Shown: positions 21,620 to 33,376 of the stretch, in pieces
How the letters are laid out: each line of letters starts with the position of its first letter
Position numbering within the stretch: the stretch's first letter is position 1
Source of the DNA: Arachis hypogaea
Lineage: Eukaryota > Streptophyta > Magnoliopsida > Fabales > Fabaceae
Assembly: GCF_003086295.3 (NCBI RefSeq)
Contig: NC_092053.1
Span: 116,766,445-116,830,444, forward strand
Direction of reading: 5' to 3'
DNA length: 64,000 nt
The notes under the pieces: generated by a model
What the model was told of the DNA's origin: nothing
What the model saw: only the letters and a program-made list of their open reading frames with translations
The model's database searches: none
Position numbers and translations under genes: made by a program

Positions 21620-23200
21620 TTTTTTTTATCTTTGTTTTTTTTGTTAGTGCTAGTATGCTACTCTTTAAAAAAAAAAAAAAGTGCAGAGTACTAGCAGTTG
21701 AAGGCTCATCAATTACAACTTCTGTTTGCTCATCAAGTGTCTAATAAGTGTTCATTTATTATGAACAAACATGAATGTACAGCCCTTGCATCATATGGTT
21801 TCTTTCTTTCTATATATTTTCATCTTTCTTTTACTCTCTTAGCTTCTCAACCTTTCCAAATAAGCTTCCAAGTTTTCTTTTCTCTGTTCTTTTCATGTAT
21901 GTATATTTTGCTTTAGAACCATCGTTTTTTTTTTTCTTGAATCCGATCCTTTCTTGTTAGACCCATTTGTAGAAAACAATCCCCTTCTCTTAAGTTATGT
22001 TTACAGAAATCGTACTACTCCTCCTTAAAGCAATTTTTTACCCACTCAGAAGTCAGAATGAACTTCACTCTATTATTTTACTATTTTTAAATACACGTGG
22101 ACGAAAGGCTTAAAAAAAAAAAAAAAACTTGTGGTATGAGAAAAACTAAGACACTGCTTCGGTGTAGATAGGATAGGACATCTCAAAACAGGTAATAGAA
22201 TAGAAAACAGAAGTGCACATATGGGCCAAGGTTCAGCGCGCCACAGAAAATTGTGTTATTTGTATTAATTTCTTTTAATGCATTTGATATACATTTTTAT
22301 TTTTAGATATAAACATAATATAACCAAAAAAAAAAGATAATAGTACAAAAATTATTTCTCATTGGCAAAACTCTGAAGGAACACATAACGTGTTATGCTG
22401 GGAGGAGGGGTGTGTGTAGCTGTCTTTCCACTCCATGAGTGACAAATTTGTACTGCACATTAAATAGCCCACACTCTGTGCTAGTGCACCAAGCCACCAA
22501 GGACCGGATCATACATATCTCTCTGCCTACTTTATTTGGTTCTGTTCTAGGTTTCTAACTACATTTCTTATACGTTACGATCGAGTACGGAATCTTCAAC
22601 AGCGTACAATTTATAGAAATAATGATAGTGTTAATCATGATGATATTTCATACCCTATATAGCCACGTAAAATTTTTCCATTGAATAAGTACGAAGATAA
22701 TTCCGTATCAAAAACCCTTTTGCATGTTCTAAGATACGGATGCTATCACCCAATACGAAGAGTCAACAACAGTGTCTTGGATTATTTAATTACCTTCTAG
22801 ATCAAATTAAAACTGGTATTTGTACAATCCATGAAGCGATAATTAAACGGAAATGTGGATAGGATACATGTTACAATAACCTTCCATTAGCATTTAAAGT
22901 GAGGGCTGGTTTGAGAATTGCCTTGATAGAGTTGATAGGTACGTTTTGGCTCCATCAGCAGAAAAGTTGGCAGAATTACTCCAATAATCTTAGCTATCTT
23001 TAGGATATCAATAAACATACATGCATATATAAATACTCCCCTTCAGAAGGGAAACTTGTAAAACTTATAGATAACAAAATCAAATAAATAAATAAAAACT
23101 ATCCAGAGCTTTTCCTTGTAAACATCATATTGTTGACACAAAAGGCAACCACTCCGTACTAACGGCTCTTTATCTGGATAGTTTAACACATAGTTCCTTC
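21620..23200. other. Intergenic region between the DVL-like and DUF21 genes
   Basis: Includes poly(A) runs at 21668-21680 and 22113-22126. The end nearest 23200 is the 3' side of the DUF21 gene. No coding block recognised. Confidence 0.45.
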
Positions 23201-23202
23201 TG

Positions 23203-26200
23203 TTACCTTGTAGAATTGGATCCATGATCCTCTGAAGACTTCTTAGGAGTTTGCCCAGGTTTACTTTGGCCTCCCTGGATGTTTAAGAAACAAGACCACA
23301 AAACACAAACATAATGAGCTAGCATTCATGCTGGAGAATTACATAAGATACTTCAAGCTACCTAAGTGATAATTCAAAACCCAAACCCTATAGAAAGTGG
23401 AAATTTGACTTCATATATCAACTATGGCAAGAAGAAGAAGAAGAATTAATCACTTACTGCTCCCCTTTGACCAGTCAATCTTCGAGTTGATGGAGCTCGT
23501 GCGACTGAGGAAGCAGCTGCAGCTGCAGCCACACGTATTCTGCAAAATATAATTTGCACGAACATCAGAACTCAGATTTGCATTAGCTTCATCCATCTCT
23601 ACCACTTAAGTTTTGAAGGTTCGTTCTCCATTTACCTCTTATGAACATCAACATATTCATCAGTCTCATCAACAATTTCTTCCTGCATGGTAAAACAATT
23701 ATAATAAGCAGAGAGGTTAGACTTCAGAGGGCGGGGATGATTAAAACATTGGAGAAATGGAGAAGGAGGGCATATTTCAGAAAAGAAATTTACTTGCAGA
23801 AGTTCTTCAAATACGTCTTCCAAAGTGATAATACCAATCACTTCACCCTCTTCAATATTTTCTAATGAATTTGTTTTGCTGTCACTACGTTGCAAACCAG
23901 TTAGTTTATTGATACTGGGTGACCTTGAAGACTTGTCAATATCAACAACTACACTTTCCAATTTATCGTCCTGGTTCTGAAGTAATGGAGTAGTCAACTG
24001 TGAATCCCGATCAAAATAGTGCTTTCTTCTTTGTTTCTCTTCAATTATCTGCGGAGTTTCTTTCCCTTTCGACTTGGCTTTAACAAACAGCGGCCATATG
24101 ACTACTTCCTTTTTGGAACTCATTAAGAATATCATAGAGAGGCATATCTGATGGAACCCTGTCCATATAAATAAACCGTTACACAACGGATATTATGCCA
24201 AATTTGCAAAGCGAGATAATACATTAATAAAGACAAGCGCACCGTGGAATTCTCCGAATGGATACAGCACTGACAGGGGTCTCTGTTTCTGGCCGTACAG
24301 TGAGGAGACTTTTGACCTTATAGAAAAGAATTAATGTAAATAAGAAGAACCCAAAGAGGCTACATAATCGGGAAAAAGTCAAATTCTGGCAAGGTTAAAC
24401 CTACAAGCAGAAGACCGATAATATTCTTTGGATTTCCAGAATAGACAGGAACTCGGCTGTGCCCACGAGCAAGAATTTTTCCCATTGCCTCCCTGGTTTT
24501 AGGTTGCTAAGGTTAATTTTCTTTTTTTTTTTTTTAGGGAAAAAGGTATACACACTAAGAATTCTACCTGAATGCAACCTAAGAATTTCTAGCTCTAACA
24601 TGCAAGCAAAGGCAGAAAATATATCTTCAGCAGCAAGAATAGCAAGAATTCATCTTAAAAATTAGAGACATTTTAAAAACAATTATGTTACCTATTTACA
24701 CCCTATTGATAAAAGAATAATGACCATGAATATAAGATAACCAACCAGTCCAATTTTGAATTAACATCCAAAGAAAATGTTGATTCGATAGGAGTCATAG
24801 CCTCCTCAGCAGTCTGTTCGAAGACAAAATTAAGAAGAAAACACAAGACCCTAGTTAGAATTTACCAGTACATGCAGTAGCCTTCACATGTTTCCACTTT
24901 CCACCATCACTGTGTGCTATAAAACTAAAAATAGTTAAGAAACCTCAAATTCTGCCGCATTGATATGACAAATTGAAAACCGCATTGGATTGCCATGTAA
25001 CAAAACACTAATATAGAGGTTGAAGTCAATATGTTGTGTGAATTAGAGCACTTACCTTTCGGTCAAATCAAGCGCTCCACTAATAATTGTAGTCTCATCA
25101 TGTGTAAGCTCACCACCTTTCCCAGCCTTACAACAAGCAAATTCAATATTTGTTAATCAAACAGAAGACAAGACAGTTGGGTTGATTGATGAACAATAAC
25201 AATATATACCTCCTGGCTGTGAATGGATACAAGAGCTTTTAATTGAGCACGCCTAAATAAAGCCTCATTGTGCCCCAACAGGTAGTCCAGAACCTGGAAC
25301 AATTGTTATTCAGAAAATTAAACCCTTGCAGGCATGTTGCTAACACACTAGAGAATCTTCTTAACTAACCAAGATCGTTTAACTGTCCACAAAACAACTG
25401 CAAAAGATCTTTCTGGCACACATCATAATCTAGATACACTTTGCAATAAGTTTGTAGGACTTCCTTACGGATAGGCAACTGATAACAGATTAACATCAAA
25501 ATTCGCACAAGCCATGCAGGTGGCACCTACAGCAAACCATATCTACTACAAATGCTTGTGGAATAACCTCCATCACAAAGCCTTTCAAACTGCATGATAG
25601 GACAAAAACTCTGAAATAACATTGAGAGGGAATGAAAACCTCCCAAAGAAAGAACAAAGTGACAGAGAGATGATGGCAACAAACTGATTGAATAGCTTAT
25701 CAAGGTATATGGGAAGAGCCTGCAGATTGCAAGTTCCAAAAGCCAACAGCTATTTAAGAGTTAGGCAGGGTTTAGCAATCAGTACGAAACTCTACATACA
25801 CAATTGCGAATATCAGATACATATATATACAATGAGATTCACCGAATAGAAATTGATTGGAAGGAGTTGTAGAAAGGGGATTGGAAATTCAATACCTCCA
25901 TGGCAGCAGCATTACAGAGAAGCAAAGTGACAAGAAGCTGGTGCTGTTTCTGAACCACGGGAAGTATAACCGCTACACCGTAGTAATAAGAATAGTTAAC
26001 AGAAAAGAGAGAAAGAGAAGAGGAAGAAGAGGAGTAGTAGAGTACCGGCTTGCTTCTTCTCGAGGGAGAACCTGCGCTGAAGGATCTCGAGGTCGACGAG
26101 ACAGAGACATGAGACCGAGGGTGAGGCCGGACTGATTCCTGCAAAGAGCACAAGGAAGCAGGAGATTCCGGCGTACACGAACCACCACACATCGCCAAAC

Positions 26201-26295
26201 GGAATCTCGCTGCCAAGAGCTGACGCCGCCTGAACCTGAGGGTGGTCCCGAGTCAACATCCGAGTCACCATTAACGCGCTAAGCAAATTCACCAT
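23203..26295 (-). CDS. DUF21 domain and CBS-pair membrane protein (CNNM-like), 13 exons
   Basis: Coding exons on the minus strand: 26295-26046, 25972-25896, 25719-25640, 25567-25469, 25293-25210, 25126-25056, 24813-24746, 24492-24405, 24316-24243, 24158-23794, 23682-23636, 23539-23458, 23274-23203, all with GT-AG borders; about 485 codons, a usual family length. The N-terminus has the DUF21 transmembrane region ([34 protein letters not shown]). Then come [56 protein letters not shown], and the two CBS halves ([40 protein letters not shown]). The tail is basic. CNNM-type proteins are linked to magnesium and other cation homeostasis in membranes. Local indels occur in exon 1 (about 26130-26095), exon 3, exon 4 and exon 10 (extra base near 24085 that creates a stop). 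Splicing and domain order are otherwise perfect, so I favour an intact gene with base errors. Confidence 0.88.
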
Positions 26296-26369
26296 CCTGA
26301 TCCTCGATTCAACAAGTAATTCTTCTACTTCTCTTCTTCCAGCAGAGGTGGGATATGCTATGGTAGCAG

Positions 26370-28975
26370 CTAGGGGTCGTCAGAATCCAACCGGCCGATT
26401 AAACCGGTTAAATTACTAACTTTAAGGTTGTGAACCAGACCAGTCATTAAACCGATCAAGTAACTAATTCAATAATTTAATGGTCCAACCGAAGTCGAAC
26501 TGTGGTCGAATCGGTTTAATTAAATATTCAGAAAAATTATAAAAAAATTCAATATATAATCAAAAATTGAATATAGTATTCAAAAATTAAATAGGTTTTC
26601 AACTAAATAAAGACACTCCTCGTTAGTAATCATAATCATCATTAAGTATTCATTGTTTCCATCATAAAGATAATCCATATTACAAAATTTGATGTAACAT
26701 GCAAAGATCCAAAATTACAGAATCTAGAATCCAAAATATTCTATATAGCATTCAAAATAAAAAATAAAAACTGAAAAAGCAGATTTTGAGTGGACATCAA
26801 ATTGCAAAAAAAAGAGCCTTTTGTACTTTCTGTAACAAACAAACCCACAAAGCAATCAGCATCGGTTGAAAATAAGATCATTTGTTCATAGCAAAGTTTG
26901 TTATTAGGGTTTGGACCAACGATGAGATTAAACAATTGAACACACACTTATCTTCAATTGAAAACAAGATTATTCATTCATAACAAGATCATCCATTGAA
27001 AACTCTTCTTCCAATATCAAATCAGAGATAAATCCAGTTGAAGAGCACAAATATCTTAATTGCATATTGACACAATTGACACATTTATTCCCAGTAAAGT
27101 ACCATCAACAACTCAGAATTAGAAGAATTAGAAAAAATCAGGAACCAACAACTCAAAAATCAAAATCAGTATAACAAAACGAAACTCAGAAATCAGAATC
27201 AATATAACAAGCCAAGTTTTCTTAAGTTTAACTAATTTCACTAGGCAACAAGCCAACAACTAGTAAATTAACTCAGAATTAGAAAAAATAACACAAAAAT
27301 AACTCAGAAAATTACCAATAATCAACAATAATTAACCAGAGGTCAGAACAAAACAACAACAATAATCCAGCTCTGTTAACAACAATGAACAGCGAAAAAA
27401 ATTAACCTCAGAAAATAACTAATTATCCCAGAATTAACAATTACCATCAACAATCAACAAAATTATTTTTAAATTATCAAAAACCAGACAAATTAACAAG
27501 AATTAATTAACTCAGAAGTATATATTAATCATAATTAATTTCAGAAAAAAAATTAGGACTGAAGAAGCAACGGAGGAGTGCTCATTAGAGAAGACAGACA
27601 GCCGAGCAACAGAGACGTCCAGAGGAGGTGATAACCGAGCAGTTAAACGGAGGTGACGGCGAGGAGGACAAGCGAGCAGAGACGTTCACGTTTCGCGTGA
27701 GACAGAGTGAGATCGGAGAGAGAGAGAGAGCGAGCTTGAAGAGATAGAAGCCAAGCAGAGATGTCCGGGACGGCGACAAGAACAAGGCCGACGACGGCAC
27801 CCTCTGTCGCTGCCGACGACGACGATCACAGAGGCGGACTTCACGACGAGCACAGAGACGGTGAGGAGGAGAAGAGTAGCGGTAGTTGGTGGGGCTTCGC
27901 GGAACACAGAGAAAGTGGGAAGGAAAGAGTGGCGACGTCTATGGACTCACGGTTGCTGGGGGGTTTCACGACGAGCAGACGTGATAGGGCTGACGATGCA
28001 TGGGCTCTCTTGGAGAGTGAGGATGGACGGGCGTGATGGTTGGAGGATATAACAAAAAAACTTCAGCTCAAATGAAAATCTTTTTCGGCTGAACTTCCCA
28101 TTTTCTCTTTTTAAAAATAAACTCTTATTTATTACCACTGACGCCAAATCAAATTGCAAGTGATATCACTGAGGATAAGAGTGCAACAATAGCAGAAGAA
28201 AGCTCTTTTATTGAATCGTCATCATTGATTATCAAGCTAGGAGACAAATTTTGTAGTGTAAATGAAAATGTCTTCTACTCTATTATCTCTCTCAGTTTCT
28301 CCAACTTTAGTATACAAGCCTCAAAAAGGAAAAAGAACAAAAAGAATAACAAATTAAATCAATTAGTTTTACATATAAATACAATTCATCTAAATCAATC
28401 AAGTTTTACATTCAAATACTTAATTAATTAAAACATAAAAAATCAAGTATAAAAAATTAATAAGAACAACTTGTTATACCTAATGTAATTCATTATGTAC
28501 TACTACACAGCAGAAGCAGAAAAGAAGAAACAGAGTCGGAAACAATTTTACAACTTGGGGCAGTTGCAGAGCAAGCCACCGACGAGAGATAGCAGAGCTT
28601 CGAAGAGGAGCAGAGCAGAGCCTGCAGAAGAGCCAACACGATGACGACAGAGGAAGCAGAGGCAGACGAGGCACGAGGTGGAAGCGGAGGCAGAGACAGG
28701 CGAGGCACGGCAGAGACAAGGCGGCCGGGACAACACAGACGGAGAAGGAAGAGGCGAGCAGACACTAGCGTCTCGGGGATGAGGCAGAATAGCCGGCGAG
28801 GGAGCGACGAGTGATCGTGCGGAACTGCGGTGAGTGAGATGGAGAAGCGAGAGTGAGTGAATCTGTGCTTCTTAGGAGAGACCGAGAAAGTGAGCTTCGG
28901 GATGCTTGGGGCCTTAGGTTTGCCGTTGGCAAGTTAGGGTATTTGTTTTTTGACAAAAAAAAAAAAAACTTTAAA
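26370..28975 (-). repeat. AACCGG-ended hAT-like repeat, minus orientation (copy B)
   Basis: The left end (26385-26520) carries AACCGG/CCGGTT-type motifs and, read in reverse, the order 'TTGAA-TTAGTTACTTGATC-GGTTTAATGACTGG' found also at 61575-61630. Two GC-rich, purine-on-plus segments follow (27560-28060 and 28510-28960), each resembling the pyrimidine-rich leader of the plus-strand copy at 60600-61170, with AT-rich spacers. Small open frames here (for example 27585-28036 and 28480-28956) are Ser/Leu/Arg-rich by composition and overlap on several frames and strands. I find no transposase. Assignment to hAT rests on the linked BED-finger copy at 59878. Confidence 0.45.
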
Positions 28976-28978
28976 CGG

Positions 28979-29171
28979 CTTTGACAATTATCATGGAAGA
29001 CAACAAGGTCCTTAAAAAAAATTTAACCCGACTCCTGAGTTTTATTTTTATGGGATTAATTAGTTTTTGTGTGTTTTTTTTTTATAAGGACTAATCAGTT
29101 TAAAAAAAATTAGGAGCCGGAGTTGGGTATTTTTTTTAGAGCCTTATTATCCTTTGAGATAATTATCAAGG
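28979..29171. mobile_element. MITE of about 190 bp with long inverted ends
   Basis: Left end TTGACAATTATC...AAGGTCCTTAAAAAAAAT...ACCCGACTCC and right end, read in reverse, TTGATAATTATC...AAGGCTCTAAAAAAAATACCCAACTCC, giving imperfect inverted repeats of about 60 bp with an AT-rich centre. No coding content. Flanking duplications are not clear, so the superfamily is open (Mutator-like is possible). Confidence 0.6.
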
Positions 29172-30340
29172 ATCGGATGAAGTATTCACTCTTGTTTTTT
29201 TAAAACTAAAATGACGTAATATTGGCAGTTTTTCTAAAAAACATTAATGTTTTATCTGGTCCGATTTTCAAAAATCGGCTAAGTTACCGGCTTTCACCAA
29301 ACCCAAACGGACCAAACCAGATTTTAAAAAGACTCACGTAATTATCAGTTTGTACACCAAAAAAAAAACATAATCATCAATCTAATTTTCTATAAATATG
29401 TATAAATATGAGATTAATTAAAGTGATAACTATTTTAACTTTTAATTACAAAGTATTAGATTCAAATCTTAAAAATAATAAAATAGTTTATATAAATTAT
29501 ATTGAATGAATTATACATAGTAGATAATAAGTAACTATTCAATGTGATTTTTTTCTTTCCTAAATTTATAACTACATAAAAAATGAAATTACAATAATGC
29601 CCTCCTAAAAAAATTAGTTTGTTCTTCTATATCCCATTATTCAACTTTTTTAATTTCAATGATGGTGATAAAAGTTTAATTTAAGATTTTTCATCACAAA
29701 CATATTACTATTTAATATTTATTGAATATAATTCTTTTAATTGAGTTTTTTTTTTTTTTTTTTTTATAAGCAAATATCAAAAATATTATACATGAACTAA
29801 TTTTTTTAGGTAATAACATCAACTAAGTTTTTAATAACCAAGTCCAATCAAAATAAGTCAATAATTTATTGGCCGAAAATCGTACCCAAACCAAGGTGAG
29901 TTATATGTGCACCTGCCAACATGAAAAGAAGGACGCTCCTCGTCCTTTCTGCAGTGCTATCACACCTGATGGAGTGCCACGTGTAGAAGATGAGCGATAA
30001 GAAGGCATGTGTTAGGGCCTCTTTTGACCGGGTGAATGGGGAGAGTGGTTTGTGGGTTAATTATAATTTAGCTCCCATTGGGCGTGGTTTACAAATGTTA
30101 AAAATTCATGGTAAGGGTTGAAACCGATTTTTGGTGGGCTGCCGAATTTGTTTGGTCCACTTTGGGGCCTATAGTGTGTTAAAATTTGTGGGCTTAATTT
30201 TTTTGAATCCGAAAACATAAAATTACAGAGGTGAATGGGAAAAATTTTTCAAAATGGAAAATGACTTATAAGAACCCAAACTTAAGAGAATATGTTGAAA
30301 CCCTTAAAAAGCATGCACCTAATTTCGAATGGACAATAAA
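29172..30340. other. AT-rich intergenic sequence
   Basis: Contains another ACCGG/CCAAAC-rich patch at 29255-29320 that may be the outer end of the hAT-like repeat, and a T run of 22 at 29744-29765. No gene recognised. Confidence 0.4.
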
Positions 30341-30344
30341 TGTT

Positions 30345-30569
30345 ATATGAGTCCCGCTAGGGAGCCAATGGACTATTTGTACAATGTGTACAATGGACTA
30401 TTGAGTTACAAAATGAACATCACCCATACTATCTAGAATAACTATCCGAGTACTAGGATAATAAACATCTTTCCAAAAAACTTAAACTGATTTTGGGGTT
30501 CACTAAGGATTGAATTCTTGACCTTTCGGATCTAGAGCTCTAATACCATGTCATGATACCACTCATCTC
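30345..30569 (-). mobile_element. Possible LTR-retrotransposon edge cut by the gap
   Basis: Read on the minus strand the last 50 bases contain TGGTATCATGACATGGTATTAGAGC, two overlapping primer-binding-site-like words (compare TGGTATCAGAGC), followed by GATCCGAAAGGTCAAGAATT, a layout common just inside copia LTRs. No protein is visible because the sequence stops at the gap. Confidence 0.35.
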
Positions 30570-31569
30570 NNNNNNNNNNNNNNNNNNNNNNNNNNNNNNN
30601 NNNNNNNNNNNNNNNNNNNNNNNNNNNNNNNNNNNNNNNNNNNNNNNNNNNNNNNNNNNNNNNNNNNNNNNNNNNNNNNNNNNNNNNNNNNNNNNNNNNN
30701 NNNNNNNNNNNNNNNNNNNNNNNNNNNNNNNNNNNNNNNNNNNNNNNNNNNNNNNNNNNNNNNNNNNNNNNNNNNNNNNNNNNNNNNNNNNNNNNNNNNN
30801 NNNNNNNNNNNNNNNNNNNNNNNNNNNNNNNNNNNNNNNNNNNNNNNNNNNNNNNNNNNNNNNNNNNNNNNNNNNNNNNNNNNNNNNNNNNNNNNNNNNN
30901 NNNNNNNNNNNNNNNNNNNNNNNNNNNNNNNNNNNNNNNNNNNNNNNNNNNNNNNNNNNNNNNNNNNNNNNNNNNNNNNNNNNNNNNNNNNNNNNNNNNN
31001 NNNNNNNNNNNNNNNNNNNNNNNNNNNNNNNNNNNNNNNNNNNNNNNNNNNNNNNNNNNNNNNNNNNNNNNNNNNNNNNNNNNNNNNNNNNNNNNNNNNN
31101 NNNNNNNNNNNNNNNNNNNNNNNNNNNNNNNNNNNNNNNNNNNNNNNNNNNNNNNNNNNNNNNNNNNNNNNNNNNNNNNNNNNNNNNNNNNNNNNNNNNN
31201 NNNNNNNNNNNNNNNNNNNNNNNNNNNNNNNNNNNNNNNNNNNNNNNNNNNNNNNNNNNNNNNNNNNNNNNNNNNNNNNNNNNNNNNNNNNNNNNNNNNN
31301 NNNNNNNNNNNNNNNNNNNNNNNNNNNNNNNNNNNNNNNNNNNNNNNNNNNNNNNNNNNNNNNNNNNNNNNNNNNNNNNNNNNNNNNNNNNNNNNNNNNN
31401 NNNNNNNNNNNNNNNNNNNNNNNNNNNNNNNNNNNNNNNNNNNNNNNNNNNNNNNNNNNNNNNNNNNNNNNNNNNNNNNNNNNNNNNNNNNNNNNNNNNN
31501 NNNNNNNNNNNNNNNNNNNNNNNNNNNNNNNNNNNNNNNNNNNNNNNNNNNNNNNNNNNNNNNNNNNNN
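30570..31569. other. Assembly gap (1000 N)
   Basis: Exactly 1000 N. Open frames that run through it are meaningless. About 2.0 kb of the E2 left LTR is missing at its right edge, so the true gap is longer than shown. Confidence 0.99.
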
Positions 31570-32810
31570 AATGCCATTCTCTTTGAAATCATTCAAAATG
31601 TACCAAAATCAAACAACATCTCAATCCACATTGCACTTTACCAAGGTTTCCAAAACCACATCAACATTTTAACACTCTCAATCAAATGGTAAGACAACAA
31701 TATCATGTATACTCTTCCTCATCCCAATTCAATAATACATCAATTAACCATCATTATACATAATCAACATCATACTCACCATCAACATGGTACCACCCAT
31801 CAATTCAACCTCAATCATCCATCAAGCATATATCACAACATGCATTTCTCATATTTCACACAATCAAGGCATCAATATTCATAATACATATATGAAACAT
31901 CATATATTTCAACCATTCAACAACACCAACAATTCAATGCCTATCTTAGGGCCTCTAGCCTAAGTATTTCCTACCACATTACATATTAGATACGGGAAAC
32001 TAAAACCATACCTTAGCCGATTCCCAAGCTCAACCGAGCACTTCCAAACCACTTGTCCACAAGCTCTCAAGGTATCAACACCTCCAAGAACAGATTTATC
32101 ACACAAAACCCTCTTCCAGCTTTCCAAAATCACCAATCAAGCTCCAATATTCACATATACACAACCTAAGCCACAATCATCATACCCATACACAACATCT
32201 CAATACCCAAACATCATAGAACAACAAATTATACTAGGGTTGAGAATCTTACCACACCCAAGGTCCAAGGAGACAAGATTAACTTCTCCTTCAAGAGAGT
32301 TGGGTCCTATAACATCAAAGAACCCAAAATCTCAACATTTTTGCTCATGAAACTCGAAATCAAGGGCTGGAATTTCGAACAGTAAAACATGGCTTACCTC
32401 AAGATTGATTGTATGGGTTTTGTAAAGCTCTCCGCGGTGAACGCGTGGCCGCAAACGGAGCGGCAATCGGAGCTCTAAATCAAAAGTTATGATGGTTTGA
32501 AATCAAGTGAGAGAAGGAAGTTGAGAGAGTGTTCTTCCCCCTTCCATCTCAATTTTCAGCGTGTTTTGGTGTTGTGTGAGGAGAGAGAGTGCTGAAAACT
32601 AGGGTTTTGGTTTAGTTATGTTGGGCCAAGGGCCCACTTGGGTCCGGTTTGGCCCGTTCGGTCCAATCTTGGTCCGATTTCTATAAATTGGTACCGAAAT
32701 TCTCGTCTCAATTTCCTCTATCACATTTAGCCATAAAAATAACATTTTTGGCTTTCTAGAATAAATTCTCATTTATGGGTTAATTAGCCATTAATTAACC
32801 GGGTCTTACA
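31570..32810 (-). repeat. 3' LTR of E2, cut by the gap
   Basis: Corresponds to the last 1295 bp of the other E2 LTR (from about 39525). The first 170 bp after the gap lack many single bases relative to every other copy, as expected at a low-coverage contig edge. It shares with the E1 left LTR, but not with its own mate, a 10-bp deletion near 32645 and several substitutions. Confidence 0.93.
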
Positions 32811-32851
32811 TTCTACCCACCTAATGGGAATTTTGCCCACAAAATTCAAAT

Positions 32852-33343
32852 TCAATTACCTGAGAATAAGTGCGGGTAATCCGTTCGTATCTCCGACTCA
32901 AGTTCCCAAGTGTGTTCTTCAACACCGCCTCGACTCCAAGTCACTTTGACTAATGAAACCTCTTTTCCACGCAATCGTTTGATACTAGTATCGTCAATTC
33001 TAACTGGAGCCACTGGAAGCGTCAAATCTTCTCTTAACTGAACTGATTCAGTTTCTAACACATGGCTAGCATCAGGAGTGTACTTCCGAAGCTGTGACAC
33101 GTGAAACACATCGTGCAGGTTCGAAAGATGAGGTGGTAGAGCCACCCGATACGCCACCGGCCCAATCCTCTCCAGGATCTGAAATGGACCAATATATCGA
33201 GGATTCAACTTCTTTGCTTTAATCGCTCTACCTACTCCTGTGGTCGGAGTAACCTTCAGGAAAACATGATCTCTTTCCTCAAATTCCAAGGGCTTCCGCC
33301 TCTGATCGGCGTAACTCTTTTGGCGACTCTGCGCCGTAAGCAT
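32852..33343 (-). pseudogene. pol: E2 integrase C-terminus and chromodomain
   Basis: 163 codons continuing the polyprotein in another frame. It contains the integrase C-terminal region (GVGRAIKAKKLNPRYIGPF) and the chromodomain-like end (VKVTWSRGGVEEHTWELESE) finishing in DYPHLFSGN. It is separated from the main frame by one-base deletions in GG and TT runs at about 33352, 33417 and 33439; E1 has the extra base at each place. Confidence 0.9.
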
Positions 33344-33376
33344 CCTGTCTCGATTTTCTTGACTTGTTCAGTGGTT

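Noticed and set aside
27585..28956. Several GC-rich frames on both strands near 27.6-28.9 kb
   Set aside because: They overlap each other in several frames within a repeat leader; none has a recognisable domain or consistent splice partner.
30532..31692. Long open frames across the N gap (350-379 codons)
   Set aside because: They consist of unknown residues; the gap cannot support coding calls.
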